Below are positions 53,622-64,000 of a DNA stretch of 64,000 nucleotides, one piece after another. Source of the stretch: Lasiodiplodia sp. COLG20 (lineage: Eukaryota > Ascomycota > Dothideomycetes > Botryosphaeriales > Botryosphaeriaceae); contig VNWV01000007.1 in assembly GCA_009801085.1 (NCBI GenBank), forward strand, positions 372,001 to 436,000, written 5' to 3'. The notes below the pieces were generated by a model, which saw only the letters and a list, made by a program, of their open reading frames with translations, searched no databases and was not told the DNA's origin. Within the stretch, counting starts at the first letter, position 1. Each line of letters opens with the position of its first letter. The position numbers and the translations under genes were made by a program.

Positions 53622-56205
53622 TCAATTGCTCAATGATAAGCAAGCGTCAACTGCCAGCCCAACTCTGAGCCACGATTTCGTTAGACCTTGATCCTGGTAT
53701 GATGGTGGACGTTGAAGACTTACCGGCCTTCCTTCATTCTGACAACGTCGTCAATGACATCGCGGTCAAGGTCAGGGAACATGCCCGCCAGCGTCTCGAC
53801 CACGACTCGGTGCTCCTGACGCTGTATCCTGCGCGCTTCTTCAGCCTCCGCACTTGCTTGCCTAGCGGCTGCGTCTTCAGCACTGAAGGCTTGTCGCTGT
53901 TCCAAATTCCTCCTCTCTGCCGTCCGCCGCGCATCTTCACTGCTTCGGTGGTCGGGTGTCAAGCGGGGCGTGTTTCCTGGCTGAGGGGTAGAGACGGGTT
54001 GCGAGAGACTTGGCTTCTCGGACATGTTGTCATCCGAGAAAATACGGCCTATTGTAGACAATGGTCGCTGGATGGTGCGTAGAAGCCCTGCCACTGCTGC
54101 GTTCTCTTCCTCGCCGTCCTGCCCATTGCCCGTACTCGATCCACCTCGCGACGAAGATGCTCTCGCGGGAACGCGCTCTGCGTCTAGGGAATTTCTTGGA
54201 GTTACCTCGGGTCTACTGAGCGACGATTTCTCCGAAACGTGTACTCCTGGTGATGGATGCCGGTTGTGGGTTTGCGGTCGTTGACGTTGCTCGTCTAAAG
54301 AATTTCTTTCCGCAATTGCGGAAACAGCCGCTTCCACGTTCTTCTCGAATTCCTCGTCGGTGATTGTGAGGCTGGTCCGATCGAGGTTCTCAATGAATTG
54401 GATAGCACCCATCTGGACGCCATGAGTGAGCACATAGCACTTCGTGTTAGCCAGGACCACCCGCTTACCAAAGATGAGATGTAATAGCCTGCTTCGCCCC
54501 CAAGCTTCTCTTGATTACGGAACCGAAGGATGTATTGAACATTTGAAACAAGGTGATCCGGATTCGCTCGAAGAACGGTGAAGATAAGCAAGGGAACGAA
54601 CGAGTCCGCCGACTGATCCGACTGTGCATTTCGTAGGAACCCTGATATGATCAGATCATCTATGCGGTAAGTGCTTGGAAATCCACTCACCAAAGATGAC
54701 CTTGCAGCAGTTAAGGATGCAAATGACTTTGTCTCGGGGAGCCCGGTAGTTCTTAATCTTGAGGAGTTCTGGAAACAAGTCAGCTTACCGGTTTGGCCAG
54801 GAAGGCATCGGAAATATCTACCTTGCTGTGCGAGCTTGAGGAACTTCATCCCCTTGTCGTTCACAGGCTTGATGTCCAAATGCTCCTCTGAAACCCAGCT
54901 GTAGATCCGGATTTTCTGGGCCAAGACTTCATCCCTCTCAACATCTTCTTGATGCTGGCCCCGTCTCCCTGGGCCTGCCGGTGTCCCCCTTCTCCGGGCC
55001 TTACCGAACATGGGTTCTGGTGGCGGTATCGCAGGGGAGAAAGTCTGAGAGTACAGCCTATTCATGACCAGCTTCTCCATCCCCTCCCTAGCATTATCGA
55101 ACTCGGCATCTGATACTGTACGCCAGACTTCACACTGTGCCATCTTCTTGCTGATGAATTCCAGGAAATCGCTTATAATTTTGACTTGCTCATGGACCAT
55201 CCATTGCTTCTTGCCAAATTCATACAAGAACGATCGGAGGAACTTTGCAACGGGATCGGCCGTGCGGTGGCGCAATTGTTCGAGAAATCGATGGAAATCA
55301 AAAGGAAGATCCGGCTCGGGATCGGGTTCCGGGGGTGGGGGCTTGTATATGGAGTGAGGATGCGACGGGGCGGGGCTTGGAATAGGAGCCTGGTCGGTAG
55401 CAGGACTGGGTAACGAGGTGTTCGAAGAAATGCCAGGAGGCAATGGAGACTGGATAAGAGGAGACAAAGGTGGGGCCTCGGCGGTCTGTTGAGCGTGAGA
55501 GGGATTGGCTTCGGGTGGTAGCAGGCTAGACCTCCTGGGTGGGAAGGCCTGAGGCTGACCGAACGTGGGGTTTGTCTTCTCCAATCTTGGAGACATGATT
55601 TCATCCATGCCAGGCCCTTCGCCGCCTTCGCCGAACTGGTCCATGATGCTCTGTATTTCAGACCTCGAGTCCTCCGCTGCACCGGTGGATGCTGTATTGC
55701 CCGCAGTGTCATCCCTCTCTCCGAACGCAGCGGCATCGTCCTTCTCGTTGAAAGCAGCAGCCTCGTAGTCCTGCGGCGGGAAGCCGGGGGATACAGGCGA
55801 CTCAGGAGCAGGAGAATAGCTGTGTTTGGGTACAAGGTATTTCTCGTCCTTTGCTGGAGGGGGCGGCGGCGGCGGGGAGCGCACCCTGTCGGCGGATTGA
55901 GAGGCGAGAGGGGCGGATTCCAGGGACAACGTATTGAACTGAGCTTCTGGACGCTCGGCAGAGGCATCAGAGGTCTTAGTGCCACTGCCACCCGTCTCCG
56001 CAGGCACCTCGGTCATAGGCGCACCCTCCTCGACATTAGCTTCACTCTTCGCAGAGGTTGCTACGGCAGCGGGGTCTTTCGAATCGACATTGTCGACGCT
56101 AGAGGCAGAGTCGCAGGGCTGATGAGACGGCTGCGGGGGCGGGGCAGCAGGGTCAGCAGAAGAAGACTGGTCGTCGGGTTTAGCGAGTAGCTCCGGGGGA
56201 GACAT
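53622..56205 (-). CDS. VPS9: VPS9-CUE domain Rab5-type guanine nucleotide exchange factor
   Basis: Exons 56205-54822, 54768-54691, 54641-54469, 54412-53724 and 53664-53622 give 788 aa. A disordered Pro/Ser-rich N-terminal third leads into a helical bundle and VPS9 domain at about 300-560. Key parts are ELLKIKNYRAPRDKVICILN, DSFVPLLIFTVLRANPDHLV followed by SNVQYILRFRNQEKLGGEAG, and MGAIQFIENLDRTSLTI. The end is a CUE domain (VVETLAGMFPDLDRDVIDDV...VGLAVDACLSLSN), completed only by splicing to the tiny last exon. It loads GTP on Rab5/Vps21-type GTPases at endosomes, and the CUE domain binds ubiquitin. The start is uncertain: the frame stays open upstream of ATG 56205, so an extra 5' exon is possible. 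It is divergent from the ASNSD1-like gene. Confidence 0.9.
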
Positions 56206-56508
56206 CAGCCGCGGTGCGGGCAGCAGGGCGGGGCGGGAGCTCAAGACGGGGAGCCCAAGGTCCCATGCGGCGGGACGGGCGTAACGGTAGAGAGGCGGAG
56301 GTCTGGAGGAGATCGGCAGTGGTGGTGCGGAGGGGCTTGCGACTCGGGGAGCGTGGAGATGGTCGATAAGGTGCAGGTGGTCTGGCAGGAGGAGAGCAGC
56401 AGTAGGGCTTAGCGCCTTCCACCGCCTTCGTCATGCGCGCCAAGGGTCGCCCGCAGACCCAGCTATTTCTGTCCCCCGCCCCCATCCCACCTCACCTCCG
56501 AAGACCCA
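56206..56508. promoter_or_regulatory. Short divergent promoter, VPS9 / ASNSD1-like gene
   Basis: Only about 300 bp separate the two start codons, so the genes must share promoter sequence or overlap at their leaders. The VPS9 frame stays open through most of it, so part may be coding. Confidence 0.45.
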
Positions 56509-58297
56509 ATGTGCGGCATCTTTGCCTCGCTGAGCCGCCAGCAGCATGTGCACCCCGACCGAGGCACCGCGCAGTTCCTGGACAACAGGGGCCCCGATTG
56601 CTGCCAAACCCTAGAGCGCACCATTGACGCCGCCGCCCGTGTGCATGCTGTCTTCCGCTCGACGGTCTTAGCCCTACGCGGGTCGAGCGTCGTCGCGCAG
56701 CCGCTGCTGGATCATGCCTCTGGCTCGGTCCTGTGCTGGAATGGAGAAGCCTGGGAGATCGACCAAGAGCCTGTGACCGGCAACGATTCACAGGCTGTTT
56801 TGGAGCTTTTCCAAGACGCATGCGGTCGAGATCTGCCCAACTCGGCCTCTGCTGTCGTCGACTGTATTTCGCGCATCCGTGGGCCTTACGCCTTCGTTTT
56901 CTACGACGCCGTTGGCCATCGCCTTTTCTACGGTAGAGATTGCCTGGGTCGACGTTCACTGTTGCAGAGCACCAACGATGCCGGTGACTTCGTCCTATCG
57001 AGCATCTGTGACGGCCATGTCAGCTCGTCTTGGCGCGAGGTTGAAGCCGACGGCATCTACATGGTTGATTTGGACGCTAGTATCTCGACCACCTTCCATG
57101 TCACCCACATTCCCTACCTGCATGCAGGCACTAACAATGTTGCCTGCCAGGCGTTGGTGAGTCCCAGGCAGATTAGCCAGCCTTGACTGAGTTGACTGAC
57201 TCCGCCGTCAGGTACTGCCATACCCCCCACTAAATCGCGCCGTGTGTGCAAGTCCGCCTATACTAGCCGAAGAATCGTCGCCTGTGCACTCGCTGAGGGA
57301 TCATCTTACGAGATCGCTCAAACTGCGCCTGAGAAACGAGACGCCCCCTGTGCACGGCGGCAAGCAGGACCAAAGCCTCGCAAAAATCGCTGTTCTTTTC
57401 TCTGGTGGGCTCGATTGCACGGTCATCGCTCGTCTCGCGCACAAAATTTTGCCGTATTCCGAGCCTGTCGATCTTCTTAACGTGGCATTCGAAAACCCTC
57501 GTATCCATCGTCCCCACACCGATAAGAGCGGGTCCGAGTATTCGCCCTACGAGCTCTGCCCCGACAGAATTACCGGTAGGGCTTCCTATGCCGAACTGTG
57601 CGAGGTCTGCCCAGAGCGAGCTTGGAGGTTTGTTGAAATTAATGTTCCATATGTGGAGACGTTGGCTCACCGCGACGTGGTCATCGCGTTGATGCACCCG
57701 CACAACACCGAAATGGATCTGTCCATCTCGTATGCTCTGTACTTCGCCTCCCGTGGCAGCGGCACGGTGAAGGAGCTCGCGGGCCAACGAGTCGAATATG
57801 CGACCCCTGCGAGAATCCTCTTGTCCGGGCTCGGGGCGGACGAGCTCTTTGCCGGATACCAGCGCCATGCTACAGCCTTCAGCCGCAACGGCTTCAGCGG
57901 TCTTGTCGACGAACTTGAGTTAGACATCAACCGGCTCGGTAAGCGGAACCTAGGCCGAGATGACCGAGTCATTTCAAACTGGGGTAAAGAAGTGCGCTTT
58001 CCATTTTTAGACGAGCAGTTGCTCTCTTGGGCGCTGCAGGCGCCGGTCTGGGAGAAGACTGGGTTCGGGCAGGACAGCAGCAGGGGCGAAATGATGGAGC
58101 CGGGCAAGAAGGTCTTACGACTCCTCGCATGGACGCTGGGAATGAGGAGAGTGGCAGCTGAGAAGAAGCGTGCAGTAAGTTGCTCTGCTTAATCCTGCAA
58201 GCCACTGAAAAGTGCTAACACAAAATAGATTCAATTCGGAGCTCGCACGGCCAAAATGGAGGCCGGAAAGGTAAAGGGGACGCAGGCAATAAAATAA
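56509..58297 (+). CDS. Asparagine synthetase domain protein, ASNSD1 type
   Basis: Exons 56509-57156, 57212-58174 and 58229-58297 give 559 aa. The protein starts MCGIFASLSR, with Cys2 as the nucleophile expected of class II glutamine amidotransferases, and has the NRGPD and WNGEAW motifs of that domain. The second half has a PP-loop ATP site (FSGGLDCTVIA) and ILLSGLGADELFAGYQRH, as in asparagine synthetase B. Compared with true asparagine synthetases the linker is shorter and the family matches the ASNSD1/yeast YML096W group, whose reaction is not established. The Cys in SGGLDC replaces the common Ser. It is divergent from VPS9. The last exon of 22 residues is basic and less certain than the rest. 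Confidence 0.9.
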
Positions 58298-59586
58298 ACA
58301 GGTGAGTGTATTTTGGGAGCAGTCTCGGCTGAGCCCCCTCATGATGGTGGTGATGATTGGCCGGGGGCGCGCAAGCGCAACCGGACCATGATAGATACTT
58401 GTGAGATGGAGCGTCCCCAAGCATCGGCAAGCGCAGCTACTCTGGGTTTTCCTCACGATAACCGGGTATTGCTGTCGTCAGCCTGCGGGAGAGGCGCAAG
58501 TCGTTGATCAAGCAAAGGCAAGTCTGAGCCATCATGGGGCCCGGCGGCGGATTGGCGAGTTATTTGCACGGCCACGTCTGGAAAAGGTCCGAAATGCTGA
58601 CGATAAATATATCTAGGTCGTGGTCGGGCCGGCCGTTCAAGCCTTGGGCGTGCGGAGATGAACCCTTCTCGGTAAGGCGGAGGAAAATGGCATGTTGAGC
58701 TTGGCGGCGGGGCGTGCTCTGGCGGACCAAGGGCTTCCAAGCACTCGGGTGCATTGGCGGGACAAATGATTTGGCGCACGCGGCAAGCAGGGGTGCGCAG
58801 GCCATCCTGGCACATCCTGGCACATCCGACGATCTAAATACTCTCACGAGCAGCAAGCGGATGGCGCTGGGGCGGATGGCGGCTGGTCGGTGACAGCGGC
58901 TTCTATTGGCTCTAGGGAGTGTGAATAGGAGGGACACGAGGGGTGGTCGTGGCGCAAGACAAGCATTTTTCGGGAGCCGGAGACGGATAAGGGGCCTAAA
59001 TCCAACGTCATTGCCGAAGAGCGGACTCACCGAAATGGAAAAGGGATCCACTGGTGATCGGGCTGTGGCGAGTCAACCAACGGCAGGCGAACGGCGTTAT
59101 GCAGCGACCCCTGGCGAGCGTTCTGGCAGCGCGCGGCGACGCAGCTTCTCTACCACCGACGATCACATAGCTAGGCTCCGCAGTGGACTGCTCTGTTCGT
59201 ATTCAGCACTCGCCGCGACGGCAGGCTTTTCCACGGCGGGAGCTGCCGCACGCACCGGGGCCGCGGCTTGGACTCGCTGCTGGCGTTTTCCCCTTAATCT
59301 GAGCCGCCGAGAGCCCGCTCGTTTCATGCCGGCCTATCCCTCGTCCGCGGCGACTCGCTAAGTCCGTGCCTCTGCACCACCACCTCGCCCTCTTCTATCG
59401 CGCCTCCTCTCCTTCCTCTCCGTTGCGAGAGTGTCTGCATTTTCAGTGCGCGCCTGCACTGCCATTCTTTATATCTTGCGCCCCCGACGTTCTTTATACA
59501 AGGCCTCCATCGCGCCTGGCTCCCGCGCCGATCGCTCATTCGCTCCCCAGGCCGCCCCTCGTTCACCAGCCACAGCTGCATTAATC
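58298..59586. other. Intergenic region and Crh promoter
   Basis: About 1.3 kb with no recognisable gene. The last 200 bp upstream of the GH16 start are strongly pyrimidine-rich on the plus strand (TCTCCTTCCTCTCC near 59407), common in leaders of highly expressed cell-wall genes. A GATAAATATATC stretch near 58602 is the only AT-rich patch. Confidence 0.5.
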
Positions 59587-60808
59587 ATGTACCTCTCACG
59601 CTCATTCGCCCTCTCCGGGCTCGCAGCCACTCTTCTGCCCCAGGCTTTGGCGCAGACCTGGACTTCTTGCAACCCTCTCAACACCACCTGCGACAACAAC
59701 CCTGCCCTCGGTACAAATGCCACCTTCCACTGGAACAAGACGCAGGCCGACTCGGACCTGTTCACGAAGACTGCAGGGACCATCGACTTCACCACCAGAG
59801 GTAGTCCTCGCACGCCCGCCACGGCCCCGCAATGATGCTAACGTGCCGCGCAGGTGGTGAATTCACTATCGGTGGCCAGGGTGACTCGGTGTCCATCATG
59901 TCCAGTTTCTACATCTTCTTCGGCCGTGTCGAGATCGTCATGAAGCCGTCGCCCGGCCAGGGCATCGTCAGCAGTATCGTGCTGCAGTCGGAGGACTTGG
60001 ACGAGATCGACATTGAGTGGATCGGTGGAAACAACACCCACTGGCAGTCTAACTACTTCGGCAAGGGCAACACGACGACTTACGACCGTGCGGTCTGGCA
60101 CCCGATCGAGGACCCGCAGAACGTGTGGCACAACTACACGATCGACTGGACCAAGGAAAAGCTGGAGTGGTGGGTCAACGGCGAACTCATCCGCACGCTC
60201 AAGTACGAGGACGCAAACAACGGCGACAACTTCCCGCAGACGCCGATGAACCTGCGCCTCGGCAACTGGCCCGGTGGTGATCCCGACAACAACAACATCG
60301 GCACCGTCGAGTGGGCCGGTGGCGAAGTGCTGTGGCACGATGCGCCCTTCACCATGACCATCCGCGACGTCTACATCCAGGACTACAGCGAAGGCAAAGA
60401 GTACAAGTGGGGAGACATGACGGGCAGCTATGAGAGCATCGAAATCATCAAGTAAGTATCACTCTGTTTCACATGCACAGGGCGGACCCCTGCATGTCTC
60501 GGCAGTGGCTGACTCGGAACCACAGCGGCACTTCGGCGGCCTACGACGAGCTGTACGGCGTGCACGGCGTGTCGGGCCACTGGGCGGCGATGCCGGCGGC
60601 AACGCGCGGTGGCATCATCGCAGGCGCGCTCGGCGGCTTCGCCGTGTGCGCGGGCGCATTCGTCTTCTGGTGCCTGAAGAAGCGCAACCAGGGCGCCAAG
60701 GCGCACAAGCTGGAGGACGACACCTGGCAGAAGGAGCAGGAGGAGCTGCTCGAGTACAAGTCGCAGTACCAGCGCATGCGCGGCGACAGCTCTGACGTGC
60801 ACCGGTAA
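59587..60808 (+). CDS. Crh-type GH16 cell-wall transglycosylase with C-terminal membrane segment
   Basis: Exons 59587-59800, 59854-60451 and 60526-60808 give 364 aa. A signal peptide (SFALSGLAATLLPQALA) precedes the GH16 fold. The catalytic motif DEIDIEW places the nucleophile and acid/base at Glu122 and Glu126. Flanking parts typical of Crh enzymes are TWTSCNPLNTTC, IVSSIVLQSEDLDEIDIEW, WHNYTIDWTKEKLEWWVNG and LRLGNWPGGD. Crh enzymes join chitin to beta-1,6- and beta-1,3-glucan in the wall. After the domain comes a membrane span (GGIIAGALGGFAVCAGAFVFW) and a charged cytosolic tail of about 45 residues, not a GPI signal, so the protein is type I membrane-bound. No chitin-binding CBM18 is present. 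Confidence 0.93.
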
Positions 60809-61239
60809 GGGTGCGGAGACGCGCGGTTCGGATTCACGGTTGGGAGGAGTTTGTCTACTGTTCATCGTGCAGGAAGTCTGTCATGTCATGCTTTGGTCGT
60901 CTTGCTGGTGGCTTGAGAGGAGTCTTTCGCGGGTCCATATACCCTATTATCTTACGGCAATATATATTACTAGTGTTCTTTCGCTTCAACCACGTCCGCT
61001 GTGGCGGTGCGGCGGGCGCCAAGCCTCCGCCCGGTCGTGACGCCAACTCGTCTGCAACCTGCACCGCACCGCACACTACTGCCAGCCCTCTACACCGACT
61101 CCGCCTGCGCCCTTCCCGGATCCGGCGCCGCCCAGACGCTTCTGCTCGCTCGGGAGCCGTCACCGGTGATGGTCGCCCTTCGCACGTGCTGCCATCGAGA
61201 CCGCCTGCCAACCCGCCGATCCGCAAACTGACCGTCACC
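60809..61239. other. Intergenic region, FIG4-like promoter
   Basis: A 431-bp stretch between the GH16 stop and the Sac phosphatase start; GC-rich on the right. No specific element is recognised. Confidence 0.45.
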
Positions 61240-64000
61240 ATGGATCAGCCAGACGCCGACCCTGCCTCCGCGCATCCTAACCCTGAAAATCCCCCCAGCT
61301 ACCCCATGGACCCGCGCGAGGATGCACTGCTACCACCCGGCATCCTGGACCCGGGCCTGGCCGCCGATTGGGCTCCGACCACCGTCCCGCCAGTCAATGA
61401 TTTCTTGCCCCCCGCCGACGGCGCCGAGAAGGATGCTAGCCCGGTGAATCTTGACGACGGTGATGAGGAACCCGCTGAACCCAAGTCTTTCGAGCGCACC
61501 AACAGCCCCGCCCAGATGCTCCGCACCCGCGCCGTGGCCTACGAGAAGGTGGGCGAGGACGGCATCAACAAGATGCACAAGTTCACTCTCTACGAGACCA
61601 GCCACCGCTTCTACCTGGTCGGTGCCGACGTCCTGGACATGCAGTTCCGCATCCTGAAGATTGACCGCACCGCCCCGCCCGGCCACCTTAATATCTTTGA
61701 GGATGACAACGTCTACGACCGCAAGGACATGAACCAGCTCTTGAACACCATCGACGAAGGCAACAAGGGCTCCGGCGGCCTGAAGCTGAAGTGCGTCGCG
61801 TGGGGCCTACTGGGCTTCATCCGCTTTACCGAGGCCTACTACATGCTAGTCATCACCAAGAGAACTGCCGTCGCTATGCTCGGAGGCCACTACATCTACC
61901 AGATAGACGGCACCGAGATGATCCCATTGACCACCGGTCCCACTTCTCGCTTTGCCAAAGACCGGAATCCCGAGGAAGCAAGGTTCCTTAGCAGCCTCAA
62001 TAACCTGGATCTGACCCGCTCCTTCTATTTCAGCTACGCCTACAATGTGACCAGGTCCCTACAGCAGAACATCATTCGTGAGCGGGAGGCTTTATGCAAG
62101 GGCCACCAATTTCCCAAGGCCGATTTCCAAGAAATGTTTGTCTGGAACCACTACCTCCTTGAGCCCGCACGCGGTGCTTTGAAGAACACCTATGACTGGT
62201 GCTTGCCCATAATCCATGGCTTTATCGACCAGTCCACTTTGGACATCTTCGGACGTCGCGTCTACATAACAATCATCGCAAGGCGGTCGAGATACTTTGC
62301 CGGTGCCAGATTTCTGAAGCGTGGCGCAAATGATCTCGGCTACGTTGCGAACGATGTAGAGACGGAGCAAATCATTTCTGACCTGCTGACCACGTCATTC
62401 CATGCTCCTGGGCCGCGCTTGTACGCTAATCCCACCTATACATCGTACGTCCAGCATCGAGGCAGTATCCCGTTGTACTGGACTCAGGACAACAGCGGTG
62501 TGACTCCCAAGCCCGATATCGACCTGAACCTTGTGGATCCATTCTACAGCGCTGCCGCCTTCCACTTCGACAACTTATTCGAGCGGTATGGCGCGCCTTG
62601 CTACGTCCTGAACCTCATCAAAGCAAGAGAACGCAATCCTCGTGAATCCAAATTGCTACACGAGTTCAAGAAAGCCGTCGATTACCTGAATCAATCCTTG
62701 CCTGCAGACAAAAAGATCGACTACAAGGCATTCGACATGAGCAGAGCATCAAAAACGCGCGGCATGGATGTCATTGGAAGTTTAGAGATGATTGCTGAAG
62801 ACGTGCTTCAAAAAACGGGCTTCTTCCACAATGGAGATGCAGAGCGGGACATGCCACAAGTCCAGAACGGTGTGGCAAGAACCAACTGCATTGATTGCCT
62901 TGACCGGACGAATGCTGCACAATTCGTCATTGGCAAACGTGCTCTCGGTCGACAGCTTCAAGCGCTGGGCGTCATATCTGGCAACACCGTCGAGTATGAT
63001 TCCGATGCTGTCAATATCTTCACATATATGTTCCATGACCACGGTGACACCATCGCCATCCAGTACGGCGGCTCACACCTCGTTAATACCATGGCGACAT
63101 ATCGGAAGATTAACCACTGGCAAAGCCATTCTAGAGATATGGTGGAGAGTTTCAAGCGATACTACCACAACTCTTTTCTAGACTCGCAGCGGCAAGAAGC
63201 ATATAACCTGTTTCTAGGAAACTATCAATTCGCCCAAGGCCAGCCGATGCTCTGGGACCTCGCCACGGACTACTACTTGCACCACACCGACCCCAGACAA
63301 TGGCCGATGAAAAAGCGAAAAGACTACATCAACTGGTTCACGCCAGAGTTCCTGGAACCCCGCGTTTTGCCTCCGTGCAGTAGACCGGCGCCGAATGGGG
63401 CAGCTGACATGACTGAGGCCTTCGACGACTACTGGCTGGAGTACTACCGCCCTCTGGCACTGTCGTCGATTGCAAAAATTTTCACATTCAAGATGAACAC
63501 GACTCCGAGATTGGTGTCGGAGAAGCCTGGCGGCGGTAAATCTTACGATCTCAGTCCTTTCACGCCTCGAAAGCCCGTTCCACATGAGATTGAGCCACCT
63601 GAGAAGAAGGTCGCAACCAGAAAGGGGGTTACTATTCTTGATCCACATAGTGAAGAGGAATCCATGCGGGAAGGATCAATTCCAATGTCCAGAGGTCCGT
63701 CTGCACCAGGCGGTCTCCTCGAAGGCTCTCCCGCAAAGCAAAGTATCCTGCGAGATCCTCATTTCGAACTTGGTGTGCCCTCACACTCATCCACCACACT
63801 TACCGACTTCTCCTCGTTCAAACCACCCGATAAATCACAGATGGCGCAATGGACACTCAACCAATTCCACCACAGCTCACTCAACCCGTCCGTAACAGTG
63901 GCGGAGGCATCGGAGTATGAGAGATACATCAGTCATCCGCTCAATCTCCCACTCGTCGTGTCAACCGAATTACCGGATGACTTTTCCAACATGGATTTTG
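61240..64000 (+). CDS. FIG4: Sac-domain phosphoinositide 5-phosphatase, FIG4 type (3' end outside window)
   Basis: An uninterrupted frame from ATG 61240 runs to the window edge, 920 codons. After a Pro/Asp-rich leader of about 100 residues the Sac domain begins (KFTLYETSHRFYLVGADVL, then FRILKIDR). The central VAWGLLGFIRFTEAYYMLVI and YYFSYAYN-like segments fit Sac phosphatases. The catalytic motif RTNCIDCLDRTN at 547-558 matches the RxNCxDCLDRTN consensus, with Cys550 and Arg556 as CX5R. FHDHGDTIAIQYGGSHLVNT and the YYLHHTDPRQWPMKKRKDY segment after the Sac domain point to FIG4 rather than Sac1. FIG4 works with Vac14 and Fab1 on vacuole and endosome membranes to control PI(3,5)P2. No intron is needed. 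The C-terminus is missing here. Confidence 0.93.
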   Translation, partial: MDQPDADPASAHPNPENPPSYPMDPREDALLPPGILDPGLAADWAPTTVPPVNDFLPPADGAEKDASPVNLDDGDEEPAEPKSFERTNSPAQMLRTRAVAYEKVGEDGINKMHKFTLYETSHRFYLVGADVLDMQFRILKIDRTAPPGHLNIFEDDNVYDRKDMNQLLNTIDEGNKGSGGLKLKCVAWGLLGFIRFTEAYYMLVITKRTAVAMLGGHYIYQIDGTEMIPLTTGPTSRFAKDRNPEEARFLSSLNNLDLTRSFYFSYAYNVTRSLQQNIIREREALCKGHQFPKADFQEMFVWNHYLLEPARGALKNTYDWCLPIIHGFIDQSTLDIFGRRVYITIIARRSRYFAGARFLKRGANDLGYVANDVETEQIISDLLTTSFHAPGPRLYANPTYTSYVQHRGSIPLYWTQDNSGVTPKPDIDLNLVDPFYSAAAFHFDNLFERYGAPCYVLNLIKARERNPRESKLLHEFKKAVDYLNQSLPADKKIDYKAFDMSRASKTRGMDVIGSLEMIAEDVLQKTGFFHNGDAERDMPQVQNGVARTNCIDCLDRTNAAQFVIGKRALGRQLQALGVISGNTVEYDSDAVNIFTYMFHDHGDTIAIQYGGSHLVNTMATYRKINHWQSHSRDMVESFKRYYHNSFLDSQRQEAYNLFLGNYQFAQGQPMLWDLATDYYLHHTDPRQWPMKKRKDYINWFTPEFLEPRVLPPCSRPAPNGAADMTEAFDDYWLEYYRPLALSSIAKIFTFKMNTTPRLVSEKPGGGKSYDLSPFTPRKPVPHEIEPPEKKVATRKGVTILDPHSEEESMREGSIPMSRGPSAPGGLLEGSPAKQSILRDPHFELGVPSHSSTTLTDFSSFKPPDKSQMAQWTLNQFHHSSLNPSVTVAEASEYERYISHPLNLPLVVSTELPDDFSNMDF

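Noticed and set aside
1..64000. CRISPR arrays, insertion sequences, operons, riboswitches, rRNA
   Set aside because: None seen. Gene structure is eukaryotic throughout, and no spaced direct repeats or transposase motifs were found.

Overview
This is a stretch of nuclear DNA from a filamentous ascomycete (Pezizomycotina; a Dothideomycete-like origin is plausible but is only inference). The evidence is eukaryotic gene structure throughout: many short introns (about 45-65 nt) with GT-AG ends and CTAAC/CTGAC branch sites, fungal-only families (HET, Zn2Cys6 regulators, Crh-type GH16, CHS5, PrpD, glucuronoyl esterase CE15, GH125), and a nuclear tRNA gene with a short anticodon-loop intron. There is no operon structure. 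Genes stand alone, in tandem or in divergent pairs, separated by 0.3-3.4 kb.

Left part (1-26.5 kb): the 3' end of an unknown gene; a decayed HET incompatibility gene; a ferric/NOX-type transmembrane reductase; mitochondrial 2-methylcitrate dehydratase; a Zn2Cys6 regulator; a small EutQ-like cupin; CHS5 (exomer scaffold); V-ATPase subunit E, divergent from a NIPA-type Mg2+ transporter; a small secreted cysteine-containing protein; and a secreted glucuronoyl esterase.

Middle part (27-39.4 kb): an accessory-looking block. It holds a membrane-anchored protein with a possible GIY-YIG-like core, an F-box-like gene broken by a one-base frameshift, a coiled-coil gene broken by an in-frame TAG, an unrecognised 560-aa protein whose C-terminus is built from a 23-nt tandem repeat, a divergently oriented UPF1-like SF1 helicase of about 963 aa, and a frameshifted, truncated SNF2 ATPase. 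An intact HET gene lies on its right edge. This block is the best candidate in the window for something not yet described: unusual nuclease-like and helicase genes sit beside several freshly broken genes and are flanked by housekeeping genes.

Right part (39.4-64 kb): the HET gene, a secreted sulfatase with seven exons, tRNA-Thr(CGT), secreted GH125 alpha-1,6-mannosidase, two Zn2Cys6 regulators arranged head to head (one with a GC-AG intron), a VPS9-CUE Rab5-type GEF divergent from an asparagine-synthetase-domain protein (ASNSD1 type), a Crh-type GH16 cell-wall transglycosylase with a C-terminal membrane segment, and most of a FIG4-type Sac phosphoinositide phosphatase that runs off the right end. 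Endosomal and cell-wall traffic is well represented (CHS5, V-ATPase E, VPS9, FIG4, Crh), but these genes are scattered and nothing shows that they are co-regulated.

Exon borders were assigned by hand from splice signals, frame continuity and family motifs. Most full-length models sum to a whole number of codons. Family names rest on motif recognition, not on a database search.
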